Part shown: one piece after another, positions 1 through 9,800 of the stretch
How the letters are laid out: each line of letters begins with the position of its first letter
How positions within the stretch are numbered: position 1 is the stretch's first letter
NCBI GenBank assembly: GCA_963923035.1
Contig: CAWUKT010000056.1
Location: 1-45,835 of the forward strand
Length of the DNA stretch: 45,835 nt
DNA from: CAWUKT01 sp963923035
Lineage (GTDB): Bacteria; Bacteroidota; Bacteroidia; J057; JADKCL01
Direction: 5' to 3'
Notes under the pieces: model-generated
The model's database searches: none
What the model was told of the DNA's origin: nothing
Seen by the model: the letters and a program-made list of their open reading frames with translations, nothing else
Position numbers and translations under genes: made by a program

Positions 1-208
1 CCCCCTACCTCCAACCTAAATAGACTTGCCAGAAAGGTGAATCTTATTGACCTTCAGGGCGAATGAATTGAGCTTTTAAGCGAATTCATTGCCCTCAAAG
101 CCGAGTGAATTCGGGTCCGAGCCGAATGAATTGACCTCTGACCCGAATACAATTATGTTTTGAGGTCCCCCTCCCCACCTCGAAGGTAAATACCCCCTAC
201 CTCCAACC
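1..208. repeat. 16-bp direct repeat flanking array 1
   Basis: CCCCCTACCTCCAACC occurs exactly at 1-16 and 193-208, bracketing the 21-bp array. The left copy begins at the window edge, so the repeat may be longer. No transposase is associated with it. Confidence 0.65.
37..163. repeat. Degenerate 21-bp tandem array (array 1)
   Basis: Five units of exactly 21 nt (59-79, 80-100, 101-121, 122-142, 143-163) share the core (C/G)CGAAT-NN-ATT; the third has GAGT in place of GAAT. A sixth, 22-nt degenerate unit precedes them at 37-58. The cores GAAT..ATTS form short inverted repeats. Every frame contains stop codons in several units, so the array is not coding. It is AT-richer than the arrays at 16524-16817 and 45666-45835 but has the same period. 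Confidence 0.7.
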
Positions 209-217
209 CGAATTTAT

Positions 218-324
218 TTCCCCATTCCTCCAATTTTCACATTTCCCTCATTGGCACATTGCCTCACTTCGTTTCCCCATTCCTCCAATTCTCCCATCTT
301 CACATTTCCCTCATTGGCACATTG
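218..324. repeat. C/T-rich direct repeat
   Basis: The segment 218-261 recurs at 272-324 with an 8-nt insertion near its middle. Both copies run from TTCCCCATTCCTCCAATT to TCATTGGCACATTG. Similar pyrimidine-rich tracts recur in other spacers here, for example around 31680-31720. No function is evident. Confidence 0.75.
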
Positions 325-427
325 TCTCCATCCTCTCATTTCCCCATCCTCCCCATTCCCCCCTGTCCTGAGATCTTTACATTGATCCGCCAGATGATTT
401 CATTCATCGAAGAATTCCTACACGGCA

Positions 428-458
428 TTGCACCACATACTGGGAACCGGTAAATTTG
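428..458 (+). promoter_or_regulatory. Bacteroidota-type promoter of the AsmA gene
   Basis: TTG at 428-430, a 20-nt spacer and TAAATTTG at 451-458 match the Bacteroidota primary sigma consensus (TTG-N19-23-TAnnTTTG) exactly. The predicted transcription start is about 463-466, some 30 nt before the ATG at 494. Confidence 0.7.
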
Positions 459-493
459 GAAGACAATAAAGACCACTTTCGCTTGTAACGACC

Positions 494-3400
494 ATGAAAA
501 AAATCCTCCGCCGCGCCCTCCGTGTCACCGGCGCCCTCCTCGGGCTTATCCTGCTGGCACTCATCCTCATCCCGCTCCTCTTTGGAGACCAGATCAAGAC
601 CGCCGTCAAGGACTACCTCAACGATGAACTCAATGCCACCGTCTACTTCGAGGACGTCGGCGTTTCGGTGTTCCGCGATTTTCCTGACATCACCGTGTCC
701 CTCGACCAATTCGGGGTCATCAACAAAGCGCCATTTGAGGGCGATACCCTGATGGATGTCCACCACTTCCGCGTCGTTGTCGACCTGTTCAGCATCTTTG
801 GGGACCAGTACAAGGTCGAAGAGATCCAACTGGACGAGCCGAATATCCACGTGAAGGTCAATAAGGAGGGGATTGCGAACTATGACATCATGAAGGAGAG
901 TGAAGAAGAGGAGGAGGAAGAAGAAGAAACCCCAACGGAGGAAGAAAGCAGCTCCGCCCTCGCCCTGGCCATCCACGACTATGCCATTACCCAGGGCCAT
1001 ATCAGTTACGATGACCAGCCGGGGGAGATCTTTGCCGAGATCGTCAACCTGAACCACAGCGGCAGCGGCGCCTTTGAGGGCGACAACTACGACTTTGAGA
1101 CGCATACCAAGGCGGATGCCGTCACCATCGACTTCGCCGGCACCAAATACATGAACAAGATCGCGCTGGATGCGGACCTGACGGTGAACATCGACAACGC
1201 GAAGAGCGTGTACACCCTGAAGGACAACCGCATCGGCCTGAATGACCTCGACCTGCTGTTCGATGGCTTTGTGGCCATGCCGGGCGAGGACATCGACATG
1301 GACATCACCTTCAATACCGACAAAAACCAGTTTTCGCATATCCTGTCCATGGTTCCCGGCGTCTATACCGAGGACTTCGGCGACCTGGATACCGACGGGA
1401 CCTTTGCCCTCGACGGCTACGTGAAGGGGACCTATACCGAAGAGACATTGCCGGGCTTCAGCGTCAACCTCGGGGTGGAAAATGCCTATTTCAAATACCC
1501 CGACCTGCCGGAAAAGGTCTCCGAGATCAATTTCAAGGTCAAGGCCGATTGCCCGAGTGGGGACCTGAACAAATTGACCATCGACATGCCCAAGTTCCAC
1601 GCCCTCTTCGGGAAGAATCCCATTGATGCGCGGCTGGTGCTCAGCGGCGTGATGAGCGAAAGCTACAACATCGACGCGATGGCCAAGGCGACGCTGCAAT
1701 TGGAGGAGCTGCTGAAGATGTTCCCGATGGAAGGCTACGATTTGAAGGGGAAATTCGTCCTCGACGGCACCGCCAAAGGCGTGTACAACGAGGCACAGGG
1801 CAAGATGCCGGCCGTCAATGCCAAAATGGAATTGTCCGAGGGCTATTTCAAAACGCCTGATTTCCCCTCCGCCCTGTCCAAGATGAGTATGAACGCGACG
1901 ATGGCAGCACCTAGCCAGGAGCTCAGCACGGCTTCACTCGACGTCAGCCAATTCCACGCCGAGATCGACGGCGATCCGCTCGACGCCCAGCTCAAAGTGA
2001 ACGACTTCGACGCGGTCAATTACGAGCTCATCGCCAATGGCAAATTGAACTTTGACAAGCTCGTCCATATCCTGGAGATGGAAGAAACCGAGATGCGGGG
2101 CCTGATGGACCTCAACCTGCGGACCTCCGGCAACCTGGCCGCCATCGAAGCCGAGCGCTATTCGGAATTGCCCACCTCGGGCACGTTGGTTCTCAGCGAC
2201 TTCTTTTTCCGCTCCCCCGACCTCCCACAAGGTCTTACCATTACCAAGGGCGATATGGCCTTCACCCCGCAAAAGATGTCCATCAACGAAATCAGTGGCA
2301 AAGCAGGTCAAAGCCCCATCAAAATCACCGGCTCCTTTGACAATTACCTCCGCTACGCCCTGCTCCCCGACGAACAGTTGACCGGCAGCATGCGCCTCAG
2401 TTCTACCAAATTCGATGTGAATGAGTGGATGGTGGAAGAAGAATCGGATGCGCCCCAAGCGGAAGCGGCGGCCGCCCCCGAAGAAGAAGTTGAGATGGTC
2501 GCCTTTGAAGTCCCGAAGGGAATTGATTTCACCTTCGATTGCGCCATCACCCGCGTCATCTACGACAACCTGAACATCGACAACCTCCGCGGACAGTTGA
2601 TCATGCGTGACCAGAAGATTCAGTTCAAAGAACTGGCCTTCAAGGCACTCGGAGGTTCGATGGTGATGAATGGAACCTATGCCACGCCCAATCCTGCCTC
2701 CCCGGACCTCGACCTGAACTACCGCCTGACGGGCCTGGACATCGCCGAGACCTGGGGAACCATGCAGATCGTCCAGGACATCGCCCCCATCGGAAAATTT
2801 GTCCAGGGCAAGCTGAATTCATCCTTGTCGCTGAAGGGCAAGCTCAATTCGGACATGACCCCGGACCTGTCGTCCCTGACCAGCGTCGGCGACATGAAGA
2901 TTTTGAACGGCACCCTGGCGGGCTTTAAAGGCCTGGACAAGGTTGCGGACAAGATCAAGTTGAAGCAGTTCAAGGAATTGCAATTGCAGGATACCAAGGT
3001 GCTGTATGAGGTGCACGACGGACGGGTTTGGATTGACGACAAAGCTCCGATCGAGGTGCCGATTGCGAACGGGATGATGAAGACGACCGGGAGCCACGGC
3101 CTCGACCAGAGCATGGAGTACAACCTGGACTTTGATGTGCCGGCCGGAGCGGCGGGCGCGGCGGCCATGCAGGCGGTTGGTGGACTCATCGGCAAGGACC
3201 TCGGAGATCGGCTGAAAGTGGCCGTGGGTCTCGGGGGAACGGTGGATGAACCGAAGATTACTTATGTGCGGTCGGAGAAGGGCGAAAGTGTGCAGGACGA
3301 ATTGAAGGAGCAGTTGGAGGAAAAGAAAGAAGAAGTGAAGGAAGTGATCGAGGAAAAGAAGGAGGAAATCAAAGAGGAAGTGCAACAACAGGTCGACGAT

Positions 3401-3706
3401 GCGAAGGCCAAGGCCAAAGCGGAGGCGGAAAAGATCATGCGGGACGCAGAAGCCCAGGCCCAGCGCATCCGCGATGAGGCCAAGAAGACGGCCCAGCGCA
3501 CCCGCGACGAAGCCAATCAGCAGGCCGACGAGATTGAAGCCTCGGCCAAGAACCCGCTGGAAAAGGCGGCGAAGAAAAAGTTGGCGAAGAAGACCCGCGA
3601 GACCGGCGACAAGACGGCCACAAAGATCGAGCAGGAAGGCGATCAGAAGGCGCAGAAAGTCCTCGACGAGGCCCGCAAGAAAGCTGACGCAGTCCTGAAC
3701 AAATAG
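494..3706 (+). CDS. AsmA-like envelope protein with C-terminal coiled coil
   Basis: This 1070-residue protein starts with a basic stretch and one membrane segment (about residues 12-33), followed by the DQIKTAVKDYLN region typical of AsmA/TamB-like proteins. These span the periplasm and are thought to help move or organise envelope lipids. Three internal repeats start with a YF(K/R)xPD(L/F)P-like motif near residues 331, 450 and 569, consistent with the repetitive beta groove of the family. Residues about 135-152 are almost all Glu. The last 145 or so residues are a Lys/Glu/Ala-rich helix with strong coiled-coil character, not part of the core AsmA fold. The gene stands alone with its own promoter and terminator. 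Family assignment is good; substrate unknown. Confidence 0.85.
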   Translation: MKKILRRALRVTGALLGLILLALILIPLLFGDQIKTAVKDYLNDELNATVYFEDVGVSVFRDFPDITVSLDQFGVINKAPFEGDTLMDVHHFRVVVDLFSIFGDQYKVEEIQLDEPNIHVKVNKEGIANYDIMKESEEEEEEEEETPTEEESSSALALAIHDYAITQGHISYDDQPGEIFAEIVNLNHSGSGAFEGDNYDFETHTKADAVTIDFAGTKYMNKIALDADLTVNIDNAKSVYTLKDNRIGLNDLDLLFDGFVAMPGEDIDMDITFNTDKNQFSHILSMVPGVYTEDFGDLDTDGTFALDGYVKGTYTEETLPGFSVNLGVENAYFKYPDLPEKVSEINFKVKADCPSGDLNKLTIDMPKFHALFGKNPIDARLVLSGVMSESYNIDAMAKATLQLEELLKMFPMEGYDLKGKFVLDGTAKGVYNEAQGKMPAVNAKMELSEGYFKTPDFPSALSKMSMNATMAAPSQELSTASLDVSQFHAEIDGDPLDAQLKVNDFDAVNYELIANGKLNFDKLVHILEMEETEMRGLMDLNLRTSGNLAAIEAERYSELPTSGTLVLSDFFFRSPDLPQGLTITKGDMAFTPQKMSINEISGKAGQSPIKITGSFDNYLRYALLPDEQLTGSMRLSSTKFDVNEWMVEEESDAPQAEAAAAPEEEVEMVAFEVPKGIDFTFDCAITRVIYDNLNIDNLRGQLIMRDQKIQFKELAFKALGGSMVMNGTYATPNPASPDLDLNYRLTGLDIAETWGTMQIVQDIAPIGKFVQGKLNSSLSLKGKLNSDMTPDLSSLTSVGDMKILNGTLAGFKGLDKVADKIKLKQFKELQLQDTKVLYEVHDGRVWIDDKAPIEVPIANGMMKTTGSHGLDQSMEYNLDFDVPAGAAGAAAMQAVGGLIGKDLGDRLKVAVGLGGTVDEPKITYVRSEKGESVQDELKEQLEEKKEEVKEVIEEKKEEIKEEVQQQVDDAKAKAKAEAEKIMRDAEAQAQRIRDEAKKTAQRTRDEANQQADEIEASAKNPLEKAAKKKLAKKTRETGDKTATKIEQEGDQKAQKVLDEARKKADAVLNK

Positions 3707-3728
3707 TACGGGTTTCGTACAAGTTTGA

Positions 3729-3767
3729 CCGGGAAGCAGGCGGGCCTGCTTCCCGGTTCCTTTTTTT
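3729..3767 (+). terminator. Rho-independent terminator of the AsmA gene
   Basis: A perfect 12-bp stem (3729-3740 with 3745-3756) closes a 4-nt CGGG loop and is followed by a T-rich run to 3767. It lies 22 nt after the stop codon. Confidence 0.93.
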
Positions 3768-3897
3768 CACCCCCGCTGTCTTCCATACTACCTTTCTCCG
3801 CCTCTCCCCTTTTTGGCGCAGGAACAAATGTATTTCAATCGATTAAGTCGTATATTCCCGAACTGTACCAGTATTACTTAGCACCACCGACCGTCAC

Positions 3898-6800
3898 ATG
3901 CGTAATTGGAAGCTCTTTTCTTTTGGATTCTTGTTTTTGTTGTTGGGATGGACACAAAATGATGTTCAGGCCACCCACTTGATGGGGACCGACATTACCT
4001 ACCAGTGTATCAACGCCTGTACGATACGGGTGGCCCTGCGGGTCTACCGTGACTGCGGCGGCGCCAGCGGCGTATCCCTGCAACAGTTCTCCTGGGGGAC
4101 TCCCAGTGCGGGCTGTGCCCTGCCGACTCCGGCCGGACCGTGGGTCCCCGGCCAGGGCGCGAACGATTGGTTCGTCACGGAGGTAACTCCGGTTTGTCCC
4201 GGCACCGTTACCCAATGTAATGTGCCCAACTCGCCCATCCGGGGGGTGGAAGAATACTTCCGGTACCGGGATTACAATATCTGTAACCTCAACTGTACCA
4301 ACTACACCATCCAATGGTGGGGCCAGAACCGAAATGGCGGGATCACCAGCGGGGCGGCCAACCAGGGATTGGGTTCTTTCATTACCACCTTCAACCCGTC
4401 CATTACCCCCTGTAACTCTTCGCCCCAGTTCAACAGCGTCCCGGTTCCCTACGTATGTGCGGGCCAGACCTTCACCTTCAACCAGGGTGCCACCGACCCC
4501 GACGGCGACTCGCTGTCCTACTCCCTCGGCCCCTGTTTCACGGACCAGAACGATACCATCAACTACAATCCGGGCTATAGCCCGACGAGTCCATTGGGTC
4601 CCACCTGGGCCGTGACCATCAACCAGGCCAATGGAGACGTGACCTTTACGCCGCAACCCGGTAACCTCGAGGTGGGGGTGATGTGTGTGTATGTATCGGA
4701 ATGGCGGAATGGCCAATTGATCAATGTAGTCGGCCGGGACATTCAGATCAACGTCATCCCTTGTCCCAGCAACAATATTCCCGGCGTTCCCAATGTGGGC
4801 ACGATCCAGAACGGCACCGGCCAGGGCAGTTCCGGGGCTGGCATCTTTGCTGCGGCCTGTGTCGGCAGCAATCTCTGCATCGAAATCCCGGTCGTCGACC
4901 CGAACCCGGGCGATACCGTGGCCATCTGGTGGGACCAGAGCATCCCGGGCGGCACGTTTACCCAAACGGGCAATCCCAATGTGACCGACACGGTGATCGG
5001 CATCAACCCGTCGGCCACCTTCTGCTGGACGCCCACTGCGCCCGGCAACTATTCGTTCCTGGTCGAGCTCCAGGACAATGCGTGTCCGTCCTTCGGCTTT
5101 ACGGCCTTTACCGTGAACATCACGGTCTCGGACCCGGAGGTCATCGCCATCCCGGCACCGCCCCGATGTGATACCATCGATCTCTGTGCCGTGGCCACCA
5201 ATGGCATTGCGCCCTTCACCTTCCAATGGAGTGGCCAGGGGGGCATTTCCAGCAACGACTCCTGCATTACCCATGTCTTCCCCGGTCCCGGCACCTACGT
5301 CTACGACCTTACCATCACGGACTCCGTGGGCTGTACCTTTACCTTCACCGACAGTGTGACCATCTCGCAGGTTCCGGTCGCGAACCCCGGTCCCAATATC
5401 CTCGTCTGTGAAATCCTGAACGATACCCTCGGCGGGCCCCCTTCGCCCGACGAAGTCTATACCTGGACGCCCTCCTTTGGTTTGTCCGACTCCACCGTTT
5501 CCAATCCCGCCATCAACATCTCCAATCCCGGCCCGGGTCCATTTACCATCACCTATACCTTGCTGGTGGAGGATACCGTCACGGGCTGCTCGGACGAGGA
5601 CCAGGTGACGGTGACGCTGAGTTTCCCCTCGGCCGTGACCTTTGATTCGAGCAATGTGAGCTGTTACAGTGGCAGTGACGGGGAAATAGACATGACCGTG
5701 ACGGGCGGACTTCAGCCGCTGACCATTGCGTGGACGGGTCCGGGCGGATTCAGTTCTGCCAATGAAGACATTACCGGCCTTTCGGCGGGTACCTATATCG
5801 TCACGGTGACGGATGCCGCGGGCTGTATCACCATTGACAGTGTACAGATCGAACAGCCGGCCTCTCCCCTGTGGGTGAATCCGCAGGTCATCGATGTTTC
5901 CTGCAATGGCGGGGACGATGGCTCGATCAATGCCGTGGTGACCGGAGGCACGATGCCGTATACCTACCTCTGGGGGAACAACGATACGGTTCCGAGCCGG
6001 GACAGCCTCGTGGCAGGTACTTATACCCTGACCGTCACCGATTCGGTGGGTTGTGTGGTGGTGACGGACATCACCGTCAATGAACCGACACCGGTCACGA
6101 TCAACTTTACCTCCTATCCGGTCTCCTGTAACGGAGACAATACGGGAATTCTCGTGGCCACGCCGAGCGGCGGCCACGGCAATTACAGCTATTTCTGGCC
6201 GACGCTGGGCGCGCTGACCGATTCGGTGAGCAATCTCTTCGCGGGCACCTATCCGCTAATCGTGGCGGATACCTTCTACGGCGATCCGAACGTCCAACTG
6301 TTCTTCGATGACTTCGATGGGTACAGCCCGTGGATCCTAAATGTGCCGTTTGGGACGAATGGAACGGACAACAATGTCTGGACGATCAGCGACAACGAAG
6401 GCGGGGTACCGTCGGGCGGTTGTGCGGTTCAGAACAATGGGGACAATACCCTGCACATCACGAGCCAGGCCAATCCGGCCGGGGGCGCAATTTATGACCT
6501 GGGCGGCGCCTGTGGCGTCGGACCTTGTCCTGAAACGAATATGCGGGCGGAATCGCCCTTCATTTCCTCCGTTGGTTTCACCAACCTGACCCTGAGCTTT
6601 GACTTTACCTCCGTCGGCGATGCCCTGCTGGACAATGCCTCGGTCTGGTACAATGATGGTGGGGGCTGGACCTTGCTCGTTCCGAGCATCAAGTCCGGGA
6701 TTTGTGGTCCGGGACAAGGGCAGTGGAATGGTTTTGCCGCTCCCCTCCCCGCTTCCTGTAACAATATCCCCAACCTGCAAATCGGAATTGGGTGGACGAA

Positions 6801-9800
6801 CAATGAAGACGGTTCCGGTGCGGCCCCGTCCATCGCCGTCAACAATGTATTGGTCAATGCGGCGGTCATGCCCACTCCGGTGGTGTGTACGGTCCTCGAC
6901 TCGGGAATCGTGACCGAGCCAGCACCGCTCGGATTGACCCTGACCGGAACCAATAACCCCTGTTTCGGGGATAGCCTCGGCACCATCACCGCCAATCCGA
7001 CCGGCGGCAATGGCAATTATGGCTATACCTGGTCCAATGCGGCCATCGGCCAGACCATTGGTGGGCTTCCGGCGGGTACGTATACGGTGACTGTGACCGA
7101 TACGGCCTTTACCCCGGCCGGCGGGGCAAATGGCTTCCTTGTATGTACCATCACCGAGACCATTGTCATCACTCAACCGGCTCCGGTCAGTGCCGCGGTA
7201 TCCACCACTCCCACCAGCTGTTTCCTCGGCAGTGATGGCACCGCCACCGCCAATGTCAACGGCGGAACGCCGGGCTACTCCTACGTGTGGACGACCACGC
7301 CGCCCCAAACCGGCCCCTTCATTTCCGGCCTCCCCAATGGCGCCTATACTGTCATTGTCACCGATACCAACGGCTGTATCGACTCGGCTTCGGCCGTGGT
7401 CAGCCAGCCCACCCCGGTTATTGCCCAGACCATTTCCATGACCAATGCCACCTGCGGAGATCCCACGGGAACCGCTTCCGTGGTCGCGTCGGGTGGCGTC
7501 GGCAACTATTCCTATGCGTGGAGTACCACCCCGGTCCAAACGACGCCCACGGCGATCAACTTGTTGCCGGGTAGCTATACCGTCACCATCACCGACGGCA
7601 ATGGCTGCCAGGGTACGGGCTCCATTGTCGTAGGCAACGAACCCAATCCGGATGTGACCATCGTCGGCCAAACCAACCTGCGCTGCTTTGGGGATCAGGA
7701 TGGAGATGCCACGGCCCAGGGAAGTGGCGGAACAGGTCCCTATGACTACTTCTGGTCGGACGGCCAAAATGGCGCCACTGCTGTGAACCTTGCGGCGGGC
7801 ACCTATACCGTGACGATCGTTGACCAGTTTGGGTGCCAGGATACCGCCAGCGTGACGATTACCTCGCCGCCGGACATCACGAGCCAGACCTTTGTGCAAA
7901 ACATGGGCTGTATGTCCACCGTCGGCGACGGTGAAGTGGGCGTGATTGCGAGTGGCGGCACCCCGGGGTATACCTACGAGTGGAGCACGATTCCGCCCCA
8001 GACGGGCCAGGTCGCGGCTTTCCTCGATCCCGGTATCTATTCGGTGACCATCACCGACCTCAATGGCTGTACCCACGTCGACGAAGACACAGTCATTCAG
8101 ATTCCGCGTCCGTCAATTGTGGCCGGACCTGACGTCAGCTTCTGCGAAGGCGAGGGCGGTGCCCTCATCAGCGCGACGGCTTCTGGTGCGACCACACCCT
8201 TTTACTATACCTGGTACTGCGACCAGCCCAGCACTTTCTGCGGCCTCGATTCCATCAACGACAATGACCCCATTGCCAACCCGGATACCAGTGGCTGGTA
8301 CTACGTCTTTGTCACCGACGGCAACGGCTGTCTGAGTGATACCGACTCGGTCTTCGTGACGGAATTGCCGAAGCCGTATGTGGACGCGGGCAGTGATGTG
8401 GTCCTGTGTGGTGACAGCGCCCCCTGTGTGGTGCTGACCCCGACGGTCACCGGTGCCGGTGGGCCGTATACCTACGATTGGACGCCTGGACTCGGCCTGA
8501 ACGATTCGACCTCAGCCAACCCCTGCGCCCGACCGGACAGTACCACGATCTATACCCTGGTCGTCACCGCCCAGAATGGGTGTACCAGCGACCTGAATAC
8601 ACTCGATACCAATTCAACGGTCACTGTGAATGTGAACCCGATCCCCATTGCGGATGCCGGGCCGGACCAGGACATCTGTCTCGGAGATTCGGTCATCCTG
8701 CAATCGACCGGGTCGGGAGCGGGACCAGATTATGAGTACGAATGGAGTCCGGGCACTGGCCTCAGTGATTCGACCATCCTGAACCCATTTGCATTCCCCG
8801 ACATCACCACAGAATACGCCCTTGTGGTCTATTCAAATGGCTGTCCGAGCTATGCTGATTCGGTGACGGTGACCGTGCATACCATTCCGACGGTCGTCCT
8901 CAACTGGAACCGGGAGATTTGCCTCGGCGATACGACTTTGCTCGATGGCATTGCGAGCGGGGACAGTTCCTTCACGTACCAGTGGTGGCCCACCACGGGC
9001 TTGATTGGGGACACGACGGCTGAAGATGTGCTGGCCAGTCCCGATACCACCACGACCTATTATTTCCAGGCCATTTCCCAGTGGGGATGTGAGTCCTCCC
9101 CGGATTCAGCGTTGTTGACGGTGAAATCGACTCCGATTGCGGAGGCCGGTCCCAACCTGGAGCTCTGTGAAGACGACAGCATCCAATTGCAAGGCAGCTT
9201 CTTCTATACGACGACGCTGCCCGCGCCGACCAGCGAGGTGTTCCTGTCCTGGAGCCCCGCGGATCACATGAGCGATTCGACCATCGCCCAACCGGTGATT
9301 TGGCCCACGAACTCGGGCTGGTACTATCTGACGGCGCGGCATACGGTCTGCGAAACGGAGGATTCGACCTTTGTGACGGTGATCCCACGGCCCGATGGTA
9401 CCTTGACCGGGGATACCTCGGTCATCTGTGGCGGCGACTCCATCCAATTGACCGCCACCGGCGGCCTGGGCGGGGCTTCATTTACCTGGACGCCCCCCAT
9501 CGGTCTCAGCGATCCCAATTCCGCGACTCCAATGGCCTCGCCGGATACTTCGGTCACCTATACCCTGGTCATCAGCGAGGGTGGATGTGACGATACCCTG
9601 ACCTACGACCTCGATGTCATCCCGAACCCGAATCCCTCCTACCTGAGCTCGCTCACGGATGGCTGCGTGCCCCATACGGTGAATTTCCTCCAGAACTCCG
9701 ACAACTCGATCAACTTTGTCTGGGACTTTGGCGACGGTTCGCCGGTCAGCAATGAAGACTTCCCCACCCATACCTATTCTTCACCCGGCTCTTACAATGT

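Larger units (their letters stand above)
1..493. other. Non-coding leader with repeats, upstream of the AsmA gene
   Basis: No credible gene lies in this stretch. It holds a 16-bp exact direct repeat (1-16 and 193-208), a degenerate 21-bp tandem array between its two copies, a long C/T-rich direct repeat (218-261 and 272-324), and a good Bacteroidota promoter at 428-458. A 64-codon open frame at 259-453 is pyrimidine-rich low-complexity sequence and is not supported as a gene. Confidence 0.7.

Noticed and set aside
253..262. TGGCAC-A-TTGC in the leader as a sigma54 promoter
   Set aside because: GG and GC are separated by 5 nt, not 10, and the site is within a C/T-rich repeat.
3874..8076. Long minus-strand frames (767 and 579 codons) under the adhesin
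   Set aside because: Shadow of repetitive GC-rich coding sequence; Arg/Gly-rich with no motifs, and they match no domain.
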